A stretch of 64,000 bases of DNA from DASWJZ01 sp963814905 (GCA_963814905.1 CAWFEM010000012.1:186001-250000); one strand, 5' to 3'; counted from the stretch's first letter, positions 17,283-26,067 are shown. The notes: generated by a model from the letters alone, not told the origin. Translations and numbers: made by a program.

Positions 17283-18740
17283 ATGGACACCAGCGCGCGA
17301 AAATCGAATATCGGCGAGATCGTTTCGATCCGCGGCAGCGTCGTGGACGCGAGGTTCGCAGAGCGTCTGCCCCCCATCTATTCGGTTTTGCGCACCGGGG
17401 TGACGAGGCAGATTGTCATTGAAGTATTGGCGCAGATTGATGCGCACCGCGTGCGCGGGATTGCGCTGACGCCGACCGAAGGACTCGCGCGCGGCATGGC
17501 CGTGGAGGACACCGGCGGGCCATTGGAGGCGCCGGTGGGCAAGGACATCCTCTCCCGCATGTTCGATGTGTTCGGCAACACGATCGATCATAAGGCGGCT
17601 TTGCAGGATGTGCACTGGCGGTCGGTGCATCGGGCACCACCGCCGCTCGCGCGCCGATCCACGACTTCAGAGGTCTTTGAAACGGGCATCAAGTTCATCG
17701 ATGTGCTTGCGCCGCTGGAGCGCGGCGGCAAAGCGGGTCTCTTCGGTGGTGCCGGCGTGGGCAAGACGGTGCTGCTTACCGAGATGATTCACAACATGAT
17801 CGGGCATCAGCAGGGCGTGAGCATCTTCTGCGGCATCGGCGAACGCTGTCGCGAAGGCGAAGAGCTCTACCGCGACATGACGGATGCCGGGGTGCTACCG
17901 AACATGGTGATGATCTTCGGCCAAATGAATGAACCCCCCGGCGCGCGTTTTCGGGTAGGTCACGCGGCGCTCACGATGGCGGAGTATTTCCGCGACGACG
18001 AGCATCGCGACGTCCTGCTCCTCGTCGACAATATCTTCCGGTTCATCCAGGCCGGCTCGGAAGTCTCCGGACTGATGGGCCAGATGCCGTCGCGTCTCGG
18101 CTATCAACCGACAATGGGCACCGAATTATCGGGGCTGGAGGAGCGCATCGCCAACACCGACACCGGCGCCATCACCTCGATCCAGGCCGTTTATGTGCCT
18201 GCCGATGATTTTACCGATCCCGCGGCCGTGCACACATTCTCCCACCTTTCGGCGTCGATTGTGCTCTCGCGCAAGAAAGCGAGCGAGGGCCTCTACCCTG
18301 CGATCGACTCACTGCAATCCAGCTCCAAGATGGCCACGCCGGGGATCGTCGGCGTGCGGCACTATGGCCTGGCGCAGGAGATCCGGCGCACGCTCGCGCA
18401 ATACGAGGAACTCAAGGACATCATCGCCATGCTCGGCCTTGAGCAGCTTTCGCCGAAGGACCGGAACGTCGTTGGCCGCGCCCGTCGCCTGGAGCGATTT
18501 CTCACCCAGCCGTTTTTCACGACCGAGCAGTTCACTGGTCTCAAGGGAAGGCTCGTCAGCCTGAAGGATGCTTTAGATGGATGCGAGCGGATCCTTCGCG
18601 ATGAGTTCAAGGACTACCCGGAGAGCGCGCTCTACATGATCGGGACGATCGACGAGGCCAAGGCAAAAGCGAAACCCGACCAGCCAGCGCCGAAGGGTCA
18701 AACGAAGGTACTGGATACCGCCGATGTCCATGGATCTTAG
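17283..18740 (+). CDS. atpD: N-type ATPase beta subunit
   Basis: Catalytic subunit of a second, N-type F1Fo ATPase, 485 aa. It has the Walker A GGAGVGKT near residue 155, the GIGERCREGEELY block and the catalytic-domain text HTFSHLSASIVLSR. Operon order with beta first and no delta gene is the hallmark of the laterally transferred N-ATPases rather than the housekeeping F-ATPase. I chose the ATG at 17283 because it fits the family N-terminus (SNIGEIVSIRGSVVDARF); the upstream frame to 17184 does not. Ion-pumping driven by ATP hydrolysis is the expected direction from family knowledge. Confidence 0.93.
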   Translation: MDTSARKSNIGEIVSIRGSVVDARFAERLPPIYSVLRTGVTRQIVIEVLAQIDAHRVRGIALTPTEGLARGMAVEDTGGPLEAPVGKDILSRMFDVFGNTIDHKAALQDVHWRSVHRAPPPLARRSTTSEVFETGIKFIDVLAPLERGGKAGLFGGAGVGKTVLLTEMIHNMIGHQQGVSIFCGIGERCREGEELYRDMTDAGVLPNMVMIFGQMNEPPGARFRVGHAALTMAEYFRDDEHRDVLLLVDNIFRFIQAGSEVSGLMGQMPSRLGYQPTMGTELSGLEERIANTDTGAITSIQAVYVPADDFTDPAAVHTFSHLSASIVLSRKKASEGLYPAIDSLQSSSKMATPGIVGVRHYGLAQEIRRTLAQYEELKDIIAMLGLEQLSPKDRNVVGRARRLERFLTQPFFTTEQFTGLKGRLVSLKDALDGCERILRDEFKDYPESALYMIGTIDEAKAKAKPDQPAPKGQTKVLDTADVHGS

Positions 18741-19119
18741 GGTGCTGTTGCCGTTCCAGGTCTTCGCCGAGAAAACCGGCGTCTCGCGCATCGTTGCAGA
18801 AACGCGCACGGGCTCCTTTGGACTTCTACCGCGGCGCCTCGACTGCGTCGCGGCGCTTACGCCCGGAATCTTGATTTACGAGACGGAAGAGGAAGGTGAG
18901 ATCTATCTGGCGGTCGATGAAGGTGTGCTCGTCAAGACGGGTCCGAGCGTGAATATCTCCGTCCGGCGCGCCGTGGCAGGGACCGACCTCGGCCAGTTGC
19001 GCGATCTGGTCGAGCGGGAGTTTCTGACGCTCGACGAGCAGGAGCAGAATGTACGCTCGGCGATGGCGAAGCTGGAATCCGGATTCATGCGCCGTCTGGC
19101 GAGCTTTCAGCATGAATGA
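18724..19119 (+). CDS. atpC: N-type ATPase epsilon subunit
   Basis: Central-stalk epsilon subunit of 131 aa: an N-terminal beta-sandwich (TRTGSFGLLPRRLDCVAALTPG) followed by a C-terminal helical part. It overlaps the atpD end by 17 bp, with ATGs at 18724 and 18730 both usable. Its position straight after beta is conserved in N-ATPase operons. Confidence 0.88.
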   Translation: MSMDLRVLLPFQVFAEKTGVSRIVAETRTGSFGLLPRRLDCVAALTPGILIYETEEEGEIYLAVDEGVLVKTGPSVNISVRRAVAGTDLGQLRDLVEREFLTLDEQEQNVRSAMAKLESGFMRRLASFQHE

Positions 19120-19453
19120 CGAGCCGGTCGGCACCCCGAAGGCCAAGGTCACCTTCGCCGAACAGGTCGGCGCGAAGGCGGCGCGCAAGCTCCGGGCGCG
19201 GGGTGACCGTTCACAGGGCGTATGGTTCGGCCTCGGCATGATGGGTCTCATCGGCTGGTCGGTGGTTGTTCCGACCGTGATTGGCGCGGCGCTTGGGCGT
19301 TGGTTGGATAGCCGGCACACGGGCCAGCACTCTTTCTCCTGGACGCTGGCGCTCCTGGCGGCGGGGCTTGCGATCGGCTGCTGGAACGCCTGGCGTTGGG
19401 TCGCCAGTCAGGACCGGGCTATGCACGAGGATCAGGAGCAGACCGATGAATGA
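19112..19453 (+). CDS. atpQ: N-type ATPase AtpQ (AtpI-like) membrane protein
   Basis: Small membrane protein of 113 aa with two hydrophobic segments (about residues 46-65 and 75-95), matching the AtpI/AtpQ family that helps assemble the c ring. The ATG at 19112 lies inside the end of atpC, giving an 8-bp overlap; the longer frame from 19049 is out-of-frame atpC. Its N-terminus is basic and cytoplasmic. Confidence 0.85.
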   Translation: MNDEPVGTPKAKVTFAEQVGAKAARKLRARGDRSQGVWFGLGMMGLIGWSVVVPTVIGAALGRWLDSRHTGQHSFSWTLALLAAGLAIGCWNAWRWVASQDRAMHEDQEQTDE

Positions 19454-19760
19454 AGCGCTTTCCTTGGCCCTGGCGTGGGCGGCGGGGGGAGGCCTCGGCG
19501 CGATCTTCTTCGGCGGTCTGTGGTGGACGGTTCGCAAGGGTGTTTCGTCCGAGCGACCGGTTCTCTGGTTCGTCGCCAGCATGGTGCTTCGTTCAGGCAT
19601 CGTCCTCATCGGATTCTACCTTGTCTCGATCGGTGATTGGCGGCGTCTTCCCGCTTGCCTCGTCGGATTTGTGATCGCCCAACTGGTCGTAGCGCGGCTG
19701 ACCCGATCGGTCGAACAGAAGCAAACTCGCCGGGTTCAGGAGGCCAGCCATGCGCCTTAG
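19446..19760 (+). CDS. atpR: N-type ATPase AtpR membrane protein
   Basis: Protein of 104 aa with three hydrophobic segments, in the position of AtpR, a subunit found only with N-ATPases. Arginines at the segment borders and inside (MVLRSGIVLIG) are notable, because AtpR arginines have been proposed to meet the extra carboxylate of the c subunit during assembly. It overlaps atpQ by 8 bp and atpB by 11 bp. Confidence 0.85.
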   Translation: MNEALSLALAWAAGGGLGAIFFGGLWWTVRKGVSSERPVLWFVASMVLRSGIVLIGFYLVSIGDWRRLPACLVGFVIAQLVVARLTRSVEQKQTRRVQEASHAP

Positions 19761-20445
19761 CCCGGATCAGATTGTCTTCTGGCAACACGGATTTCTCAAG
19801 CTCAACGCCACGATCGTCTTTACGTGGGGACTGATGTTCGTGCTCGTCGTCGGCTCGATCTTGATTACACGCAAGCTGTCTACCGGTCTGGATCGCTCCC
19901 GCTGGCAGAATCTCTTGGAAATCGTCGTCACGGGAATTGAGAAGCAGATTGCGGACGTCGGCCTGCGTCACCCCGAAAAGTATCTCGGCTTCTTGGGTAC
20001 GCTGTTTCTGTTCGTGGCCTCGGCCGCCTTCTGCACGATCATCCCAGGCTACGAGCCACCGACCGCCTCGCTCTCGACCACCGCGGCGCTGGCACTTTCC
20101 GTGCTGGTGGCGGTGCCGCTCTTCGGCATCGAGGAGCAAGGGCTGCGCGGCTACCTGAAATCCTATCTCGAGCCGACTTTCTTCATGCTTCCGTTCAACA
20201 TAATCAGCGAGCTCTCCCGCACGTTGGCTCTCGCCGTCCGCCTGTTCGGCAACATGATGAGCGGGGCGATGATCGTCGGCATCCTGCTCACCATCACGCC
20301 CTTCATCTTTCCGATCGTGATGACTGCGCTCGGCCTGCTCACCGGCATGGTGCAGGCCTACATCTTCAGCATCCTGGCGGCAGTCTACATCGCAGCCGCC
20401 ACGCACGGACCCGAGGGCGAGCCTGAGGCATCGACCGGCCCCTGA
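19750..20445 (+). CDS. atpB: N-type ATPase subunit a
   Basis: Membrane stator subunit a, 231 aa with about five to six transmembrane segments. It carries the essential arginine in LALAVRLFGNMMSG near residue 161, which faces the c-ring carboxylate during ion transfer. The ATG at 19750 lies inside the end of atpR. The C-terminal hydrophobic hairpin (MVQAYIFSILAAVYIAAA) is typical. Confidence 0.92.
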   Translation: MRLSPDQIVFWQHGFLKLNATIVFTWGLMFVLVVGSILITRKLSTGLDRSRWQNLLEIVVTGIEKQIADVGLRHPEKYLGFLGTLFLFVASAAFCTIIPGYEPPTASLSTTAALALSVLVAVPLFGIEEQGLRGYLKSYLEPTFFMLPFNIISELSRTLALAVRLFGNMMSGAMIVGILLTITPFIFPIVMTALGLLTGMVQAYIFSILAAVYIAAATHGPEGEPEASTGP

Positions 20446-20472
20446 ATCTCTGAAACCGATGAAGGACACACC

Positions 20473-20754
20473 ATGGACAGCATGACCTTGATCGCGGTGG
20501 CTTCCATCGTCATCGCCGGCATAACGACGGGCTTCGGGACGATGGGGCCCGCGTTGGCGGAGGGGAGGGCCGTCGCCACCGCCCTGAGTTCGCTGGCGCA
20601 GCAGCCCGACGCTTCCGCCACGATCACGCGGACCCTCTTTGTCGGCCTGGCGATGATCGAGTCGACGGCCATCTACTGCTTTGTTGTGTCGATGATCCTG
20701 ATCTTCGCCAACCCGTTCTGGAACCACGTCATCGCCCAGGCGGCGGGAACGTAG
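20473..20754 (+). CDS. atpE: N-type ATPase subunit c with two membrane carboxylates
   Basis: Rotor-ring proteolipid of 93 aa with two transmembrane helices. Helix 2 carries the ion-binding group Glu63, Ser64, Thr65 and Tyr68 (IESTAIY), the pattern of sodium-type rings. Helix 1 has a second carboxylate, Glu30 (GPALAEGRAV), where classical sodium c subunits have Gln. The pair Glu30/Glu63 is the N-ATPase two-carboxylate site. Family literature first proposed sodium transport, whereas a later study of a Burkholderia N-type ring favoured protons; the coupling ion here is therefore open. A ribosome site GAAGGA precedes the ATG. Confidence 0.93.
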   Translation: MDSMTLIAVASIVIAGITTGFGTMGPALAEGRAVATALSSLAQQPDASATITRTLFVGLAMIESTAIYCFVVSMILIFANPFWNHVIAQAAGT

Positions 20755-20757
20755 CTC

Positions 20758-21690
20758 ATGCTCATCGACTGGTTCACCGTCGGTGCGCAGGCCCTCAACT
20801 TCCTCATCCTCGTCTGGTTGCTGAAGCGCTATCTCTATAGGCCGATTCTTGGCGCCATCGACGCGCGGGAAAGCCGGATCGCCGCGGAGCTCGCCGATGC
20901 TGACAAGAAGAAGGCCGAGGCCAAAGCCGAGCGCGACACCTTCCAGGCAAAGAATGAAGCCTTCGACCAAGCGCGCGCCGCTCTCCTCAGCAAGGCCACG
21001 GAAGAGGCCAGCGCCGAACGTCAGCGGCTCTTCAGCGAGGCGCGAGAAGCGGCAGACGCGCTGAGCGCGAAGCGCCACGAAGCGCTGCAGAGCGATGCCC
21101 GAAACTTGAATGGGGCCCTGCGTCGCCGGACTCAGAAGGAAGTGTTTGCGATTGCGCGGAAGGCACTGGCCGATCTCGCCACAACGAGTCTCGAAGAACG
21201 GATCGGCGAGGTGTTCACCCGCCGCCTGCGGGAGATGAACGGGCCAGCGAAGACGAGCCTCGGAGAAGCCCTCAAGACGTCAGCGGCCCCGGCGCTCGTG
21301 CGCAGCGCGTTTGACTTGCCCGCGGACCAGCGCGCCGCCATCCAGAATGCGATCAACGAAACCTTCTCCGCCGACGTCCGCCTGCGGTTCGAGACCGCGG
21401 CGGATGTTGTCAGCGGCATTGAGCTCAGCGCAAATGGGCAGAAGGTGGCGTGGAGCATCGCGGAGTACCTCGCGTCCCTGGAACAGAGCGTCACCGACCT
21501 TTTGAAGGAGAAGGACAAAGCCGACACCAAGGTCGAGTCGGTATCAAAAAACGAAGTGAGGCCTGGGCCAAAGCCGAAGCCTGAAGCCAACCCGGCGCCT
21601 GAAACGAGAGCCCAGCCTGACGCCAGTTCAAAGCCAGCGCCGGAGACCGACCCGCAACCGGAAAGGCGAGCTGATGAACGCGGCGCCTGA
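20758..21690 (+). CDS. atpF: N-type ATPase long b subunit with delta-like C-terminal domain
   Basis: Peripheral stalk protein of 310 aa, about twice the usual b length. Residues about 5-25 are the single membrane helix; 35-160 are charged and coiled-coil-like. Residues about 178-245 read like the C-terminal domain of the delta/OSCP subunit (LVRSAFDLPADQRAAI, then SADVRLRFETAADVVSGIEL). The operon has no separate delta gene, so this protein probably does both jobs. Residues 251-310 are a Pro/Glu/Lys-rich tail of unknown use. It overlaps atpA by 17 bp. Confidence 0.9.
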   Translation: MLIDWFTVGAQALNFLILVWLLKRYLYRPILGAIDARESRIAAELADADKKKAEAKAERDTFQAKNEAFDQARAALLSKATEEASAERQRLFSEAREAADALSAKRHEALQSDARNLNGALRRRTQKEVFAIARKALADLATTSLEERIGEVFTRRLREMNGPAKTSLGEALKTSAAPALVRSAFDLPADQRAAIQNAINETFSADVRLRFETAADVVSGIELSANGQKVAWSIAEYLASLEQSVTDLLKEKDKADTKVESVSKNEVRPGPKPKPEANPAPETRAQPDASSKPAPETDPQPERRADERGA

Positions 21691-23239
21691 AGGCCTGCAA
21701 CATGTCCTCGATCGCGCGTTCGCCGGGATCAGCGAGGCGCGCGAAGCCTTCACGCCGGAACTGACGCCGCGCGAGGTCGGTATCGTCACCAACGTTTCCA
21801 CAGGCATCGCCAGGATCTCCGGCCTTCCCCACGCAGGCTCCGAGGAGCTGCTGCGGTTTCCCGGCGGTGTATTCGGCATCGCGTTCAACGTCGACGAGGA
21901 CGAAATCGGCGTCGTTCTGCTCGGCGAATATTGGCATCTGCATGCCGGGGACGAGGTCGAGCGCACGGGCCGGGTCATGGACGTGGCCGTCGGCGACGGC
22001 TTGCTGGGGCGCGTCATCGACCCGCTCGGCCGGCCGCTCGACGGTAACGGGGCGATCGCCACCCGCGAGCGCCTTCCCATCGAGCGTCCCGCTCCGGCCA
22101 TCATGGACCGCGGACCGGTCACGGTGCCGTTGCAGACCGGCCTGAAAGTCGTCGATGCGCTCATTCCGATCGGACGCGGTCAGCGGGAATTAATTCTGGG
22201 CGACAGGCAAACTGGCAAGACCGCCATTGCGGTTGACGCCATCCTCAATCAAAGCGGCCAGGATGTCCTGTGCGTCTACTGCGCCATCGGTCAGCGCGCT
22301 TCCGCGGTGGCGAAGACCGTCGCGACTCTGCGCGATAAGGGGGCCCTCGAATACACGGTGGTTGTCGTGACGGAAGGCAACGATCCGCCGGGCCTCACTT
22401 ACATCGCTCCTTACGCCGCGACCAGTATGGCAGAGCACTTCATGGAAGCGGGCCGCGACGTGCTCATCGTCTATGACGACCTCACGCATCACGCCCGCGC
22501 CTATCGCGAACTCTCGCTGCTCCTCCGCCGGCCACCCGGCCGCGAAGCCTTTCCCGGCGACATCTTCTATATTCATTCGCGTCTGCTGGAACGCGCGACG
22601 CATCTCAGCAAGGAGTGCGGGGGCGGCTCGCTCACCGCCCTGCCAATCATCGAGACCGAGGCCCAGAATATTTCCGCCTACATTCCGACGAACCTCATCT
22701 CGATCACCGATGGCCAGATCTACCTGTCGCCTTCGCTGTTCGAACTGGGCGTGCTGCCCGCAGTCGACGTCGGCAGGTCTGTCTCGCGCGTCGGTGGAAA
22801 GGCTCAGCGCGCCGCTTACCGTGCAGTGGCGGGCGACCTCAAGCTCGCCTACGCGCAATTCGAGGAACTGGAGACCTTTGCCCGTTTTGGCGCCCGGGTC
22901 GACGAAGCCACGCGAAAGATCATCGACCATGGGCAGCGAATCCGCGCCTGCCTGAAGCAATCGGAGCTGGCGCCTGTGCCAGTGCCTGCGCAGATCGCGA
23001 TGCTGCTGGCGTTGACCGCGGGACTCTTCGACCCGGTGCCGATCGACCGGATGACAGAGGCCGAGCAGGCTGTACAGGATGCTGCGGCGACAATTCCAGC
23101 CGAAATGGTCGAGCGGCTGATGAACGCGAGCAAATTGAGCGATGAGGACCGCGCGGCCATGGTTGAAATTGCCAGACGCGCCCTGCAGGGATTCCTTCCC
23201 AAACCCGACTCGAAGGCAAAAGCGCCGGAGAAATCGTGA
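21674..23239 (+). CDS. atpA: N-type ATPase alpha subunit
   Basis: Non-catalytic nucleotide-binding F1 subunit, 521 aa, usual length. Walker A GDRQTGKT is near residue 176, and the arginine-finger region includes LFELGVLPAVDVGRSVSRVGG. The start ATG at 21674 overlaps the end of atpF. The N-terminus (LQHVLDRAF...) differs from the housekeeping alpha, fitting a stator with a fused delta domain. Confidence 0.93.
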   Translation: MNAAPEGLQHVLDRAFAGISEAREAFTPELTPREVGIVTNVSTGIARISGLPHAGSEELLRFPGGVFGIAFNVDEDEIGVVLLGEYWHLHAGDEVERTGRVMDVAVGDGLLGRVIDPLGRPLDGNGAIATRERLPIERPAPAIMDRGPVTVPLQTGLKVVDALIPIGRGQRELILGDRQTGKTAIAVDAILNQSGQDVLCVYCAIGQRASAVAKTVATLRDKGALEYTVVVVTEGNDPPGLTYIAPYAATSMAEHFMEAGRDVLIVYDDLTHHARAYRELSLLLRRPPGREAFPGDIFYIHSRLLERATHLSKECGGGSLTALPIIETEAQNISAYIPTNLISITDGQIYLSPSLFELGVLPAVDVGRSVSRVGGKAQRAAYRAVAGDLKLAYAQFEELETFARFGARVDEATRKIIDHGQRIRACLKQSELAPVPVPAQIAMLLALTAGLFDPVPIDRMTEAEQAVQDAAATIPAEMVERLMNASKLSDEDRAAMVEIARRALQGFLPKPDSKAKAPEKS

Positions 23240-24126
23240 CCGACACCGCTGCAAGTCTGCGCCGAAAGATCAGTAGCGCAGGAGATCTCCAATCCGTCGT
23301 CCGCACGATGAAAGCGCTGGCGGCGTCAAGCATCGGGCAATACGAGAGATCAGTACGGTCCCTGGCCGACTACTACCGCACGGTGGAACTGGGTTTGAGC
23401 CTTTGCCTGCGGGGAAGCGAGCCCGCCGCGTCGATGATCGGGCGGACAGACGAGTCCGGTGCACGCGTGATCGACGCCATTGTCTTTGGCTCCGACCAGG
23501 GATTGGTCGGCCAGTTCAATGAGGTGGTCGCCGAATATGCGACCGACGGCCTTGCTGCGTTGCCTGGCAAACAGCAGGTGTGGGCCGTCGGCGAGCGCGT
23601 CTACGCGCGGCTGGCCGAAGCGCCGCTGCCGCTGGCGGGGCTTTTCGAGCTACCGATTTCCGTTCAGGCGGTCGCCCCGTTGGTCGGGCGGATCCTCGTT
23701 GAGATCGAGGCCCGCGGCGGCGGGAGTGAAATCGCCGAACTGCACCTCTTCTACAACCGCCCGACATCCGACGCGGGTTACGAGCCTTTCAGCCGGAAGC
23801 TGTTGCCGCTGGACGAAGACTGGCGGCGCAAGCTGACGAAGCTTCCTTGGCCGACGAAACCAATCCCCGAGATTGTGGGCGGCGACGTCGCGACCTTGCG
23901 TGCCCTCATCCGGGAGTATCTTTTCGTCTCGCTATTCCAGGCATGCGTCGAGTCCCTTGCGAGCGAGAATGCGAGCCGCCTCGCGGCGATGCAGCGCGCC
24001 GACAAGAATATCGACGACCTGCTTGAGAGCCTCAACGGCACATTCCACCGTCTGCGTCAGAGCGGCATCGATGAGGAGCTGTTTGACGTTATCGCTGGCT
24101 TTGAGGAGCTGGTCGCATCGCGGTAG
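23236..24126 (+). CDS. atpG: N-type ATPase gamma subunit
   Basis: Central rotor shaft, 296 aa. The N-terminal helix begins LRRKISSAGDLQSVVRTMKALAA and the C-terminal helix ends ELFDVIAGFEELVASR. The start is GTG at 23236, overlapping the atpA stop (GTGA), so translation is coupled. It is the last gene of the operon, consistent with the N-ATPase order, and is more divergent than alpha and beta, as is usual for gamma. Confidence 0.9.
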   Translation: MTDTAASLRRKISSAGDLQSVVRTMKALAASSIGQYERSVRSLADYYRTVELGLSLCLRGSEPAASMIGRTDESGARVIDAIVFGSDQGLVGQFNEVVAEYATDGLAALPGKQQVWAVGERVYARLAEAPLPLAGLFELPISVQAVAPLVGRILVEIEARGGGSEIAELHLFYNRPTSDAGYEPFSRKLLPLDEDWRRKLTKLPWPTKPIPEIVGGDVATLRALIREYLFVSLFQACVESLASENASRLAAMQRADKNIDDLLESLNGTFHRLRQSGIDEELFDVIAGFEELVASR

Positions 24127-24555
24127 CCATCGCATCGGCTACGCGATGTCCAGGCGACCATCGGCGCAGCAGAGCGTCTGTTCCTGACCCGAGCGGCCCA
24201 TCGGACACCACAGCGCGACACGGCCGCTCGTAATATGAGCGACGTCCAACGACGCCAGTTTCGCGATCCTTTTCTAATTGAACTCCACACGGCGCGATGG
24301 TATTTTTCGCGGTAGCCGCACTTGAGGCGAGACAAGCCGAAATCTTCGCGAACTAGAATACGCGGCATTTCTACCCATCGGCGGGTAACGCATTTACGTA
24401 AGTGGAGTTTTTGCGCCCGCCCCTTCGGCCGCTGATCGGCGGCATCGAGGCGGAAGCACGATTGTCGGTGGTGGTGCGCAGGGCGGCAATTGCAATCGCG
24501 GATTCGCCCATTTCATCGCGCGTTGCGATGAGGGCAACCCGGCAAGGCTCGTGCC
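24127..24555. other. Gap between the N-ATPase operon and the first Crp-family gene
   Basis: A 429-base stretch without a supported gene. A short hairpin (CATCGC with GCGATG, about 24129-24149) directly after atpG might end the operon, but it lacks a T tract. TTACGTAA at 24392-24399 is a lone 8-bp palindrome. I found no TTGAT-N4-ATCAA dyad. Confidence 0.5.
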
Positions 24556-25239
24556 ATGACGCAAACGAAGAAAAAAGCCACGTTTGACCCCAACACCTTT
24601 CTCTCGAAAGGGAACGAGGGACGAGCCGTATCTGACTACGCGGCGGATCAAACCATTTATTCGCAGGGCGATCCGGCCGTTTCCATTTTTTACATTCTAA
24701 GCGGCAAGGTGAAACTTGCCGTGACCTCGGAGAAAGGCAAGGAAGCTGTTGTCGCTATTCTGGGGCCCGATGATTTCTTTGGAGAAGGATGCGCGGACAG
24801 CGAGACCCTGCGATTGTCAACCGCAGTTGCTTTGACGGATTGTACGATCATGGCAATAACCAAAGCGGAGTTCAGCAGGACAATTCACAACGAACCTGCG
24901 TTTGCCGAGTTTTTTATCTCACACCTTTTGATTCGTAGCAGCCATATTCAAGCGGATCTGGTCGATCAATTGTTCAACTCAAGTGAGAAACGCTTGGCGC
25001 GAGCTCTCCTGATTCTTGCGAATTTTGGCAGAGAAAGCGAGCCCGAACCCGTGTTGGCGAAAATCAGCCAAGAGACGCTCGCGGAGATGATCGGCACGAC
25101 GCGATCGCGCGTCAGCCATTTCATGAACAAATTTCGGCGATTGGGCCTGATTGATTACAACGGCCACATTGAGGTTCACCGGTCCCTGCTGAACATGGTT
25201 CTGCATGAAAGGCCGGAGATCAAAGGTCGAGCGGAGTAG
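24556..25239 (+). CDS. Crp/Fnr-family transcriptional regulator (first)
   Basis: Regulator of 227 aa: an N-terminal cyclic-nucleotide-binding-type barrel (QGDPAVSIFYILSGKVKLAV, then FFGEGCADSETLRLSTAVALTDC) and a C-terminal winged helix with SQETLAEMIGTTRSRVSHFM near residues 173-192. The Glu of GEG and the RLSTA segment lie where Crp binds the phosphate, so ligand binding is possible. There is no Fnr-type N-terminal cysteine cluster, so oxygen sensing by an iron-sulfur centre is unlikely. GC content is low: my hand count over 24601-24720 is 63 of 120. It may control the adjacent N-ATPase (inference from position). Confidence 0.87.
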   Translation: MTQTKKKATFDPNTFLSKGNEGRAVSDYAADQTIYSQGDPAVSIFYILSGKVKLAVTSEKGKEAVVAILGPDDFFGEGCADSETLRLSTAVALTDCTIMAITKAEFSRTIHNEPAFAEFFISHLLIRSSHIQADLVDQLFNSSEKRLARALLILANFGRESEPEPVLAKISQETLAEMIGTTRSRVSHFMNKFRRLGLIDYNGHIEVHRSLLNMVLHERPEIKGRAE

Positions 25240-25241
25240 CT

Positions 25242-25260
25242 CCGCCGATTCGAAAGGCGG
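25242..25260 (+). terminator. Short hairpin after the first Crp-family gene
   Basis: CCGCC (25242-25246) pairs with GGCGG (25256-25260) and is followed by TCAATTT. It is a small, weak candidate terminator just 3 bp after the stop. Confidence 0.35.
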
Positions 25261-25263
25261 TCA

Positions 25264-25290
25264 ATTTGCGACAGACGCGCCTTCGCAAAT
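25264..25290. promoter_or_regulatory. Candidate operator before the second Crp-family gene
   Basis: ATTTGCG (25264-25270) and CGCAAAT (25284-25290) are perfect 7-bp inverted arms with a 13-bp spacer, ending 6 bp before the ATG at 25297. The position would suit repression, perhaps autoregulation. The arms do not match Crp (TGTGA) or Fnr (TTGAT) half-sites. Confidence 0.4.
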
Positions 25291-25296
25291 AGGCAC

Positions 25297-26067
25297 ATGA
25301 TGATCGCCATGTCCAAGGATCAACGAGATGCCGCGCGGCACAATCGGCTGCTCGGCGCGTTGGAGCCTGCCAGCCTCAAGCGGATCGTTACCCATCTTGA
25401 ACCGGTCAAGTTCAAACTTGGGGTCGTCGTCTGCGAAGCGGGCGGACTCCTCAGGCACGCCTATTTCCCGGAGGGCGCGGTCCTCTCGCTGCTGACCGTT
25501 CTGGAGAACGGATCGGCTATTGAAACTGCAAACATCGGGCGCGAGGGAGCCTTCGGCCTGTTCGCGGCCATGTACAGCCGCGTCTCCTTCAATCGATGTC
25601 TTGTGCAATTGGAAGGCGACATGGTTCGCTGTCCGATCGAAGTGTTGCAATCGGAATTCAAGCGCAGCGAGCACGTGCGCGATCTTTTCGTCAGCTATTC
25701 GGAAACGCTGCTGTCGCAGGTTCAGCAGACTGTCGCCTGCAATGCCTTGCACACGACGGAAGAAAGAATGTGCCGGTGGCTTCTGATGATGCATGATCGT
25801 GCCGAAGGAGAAGCACTGCCGTATACCCATGAATTCTTGTCCCACATGCTGGGCGCCAATCGAAAATCAGTGACGCTGGCGGCACAGACGCTGCAGACGG
25901 CCGGCCTTATCAGCTATCGTCGCGGGAGGATTCAAGTTCTCGATCGCCCCGGCCTCGAAAAGGCATCATGCGAGTGCTACGCCATCGTCAAGGCGCGCTT
26001 CGACGCCTTCTTGACGCCGCCGCCAACGGCGGTTCAAGGCGATACAGAAGGACGACGCAACCATTGA
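25297..26067 (+). CDS. Crp/Fnr-family transcriptional regulator (second)
   Basis: Regulator of 256 aa, only distantly like its neighbour. The N-terminal barrel (FKLGVVVCEAGGLLRHAYFPEGAVLSLL) lacks the Crp phosphate-binding motif, so cAMP is unlikely. The C-terminal helix-turn-helix is in THEFLSHMLGANRKSVTLAAQTL. This form, with ERMCRWLLMMHDR before the HTH, is common in Rhizobiales and often annotated as a Crp-family regulator of unknown signal. Start choice among ATGs at 25297, 25300 and 25309 is open. The target is unknown; the N-ATPase operon is a candidate. Confidence 0.82.
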   Translation: MMIAMSKDQRDAARHNRLLGALEPASLKRIVTHLEPVKFKLGVVVCEAGGLLRHAYFPEGAVLSLLTVLENGSAIETANIGREGAFGLFAAMYSRVSFNRCLVQLEGDMVRCPIEVLQSEFKRSEHVRDLFVSYSETLLSQVQQTVACNALHTTEERMCRWLLMMHDRAEGEALPYTHEFLSHMLGANRKSVTLAAQTLQTAGLISYRRGRIQVLDRPGLEKASCECYAIVKARFDAFLTPPPTAVQGDTEGRRNH

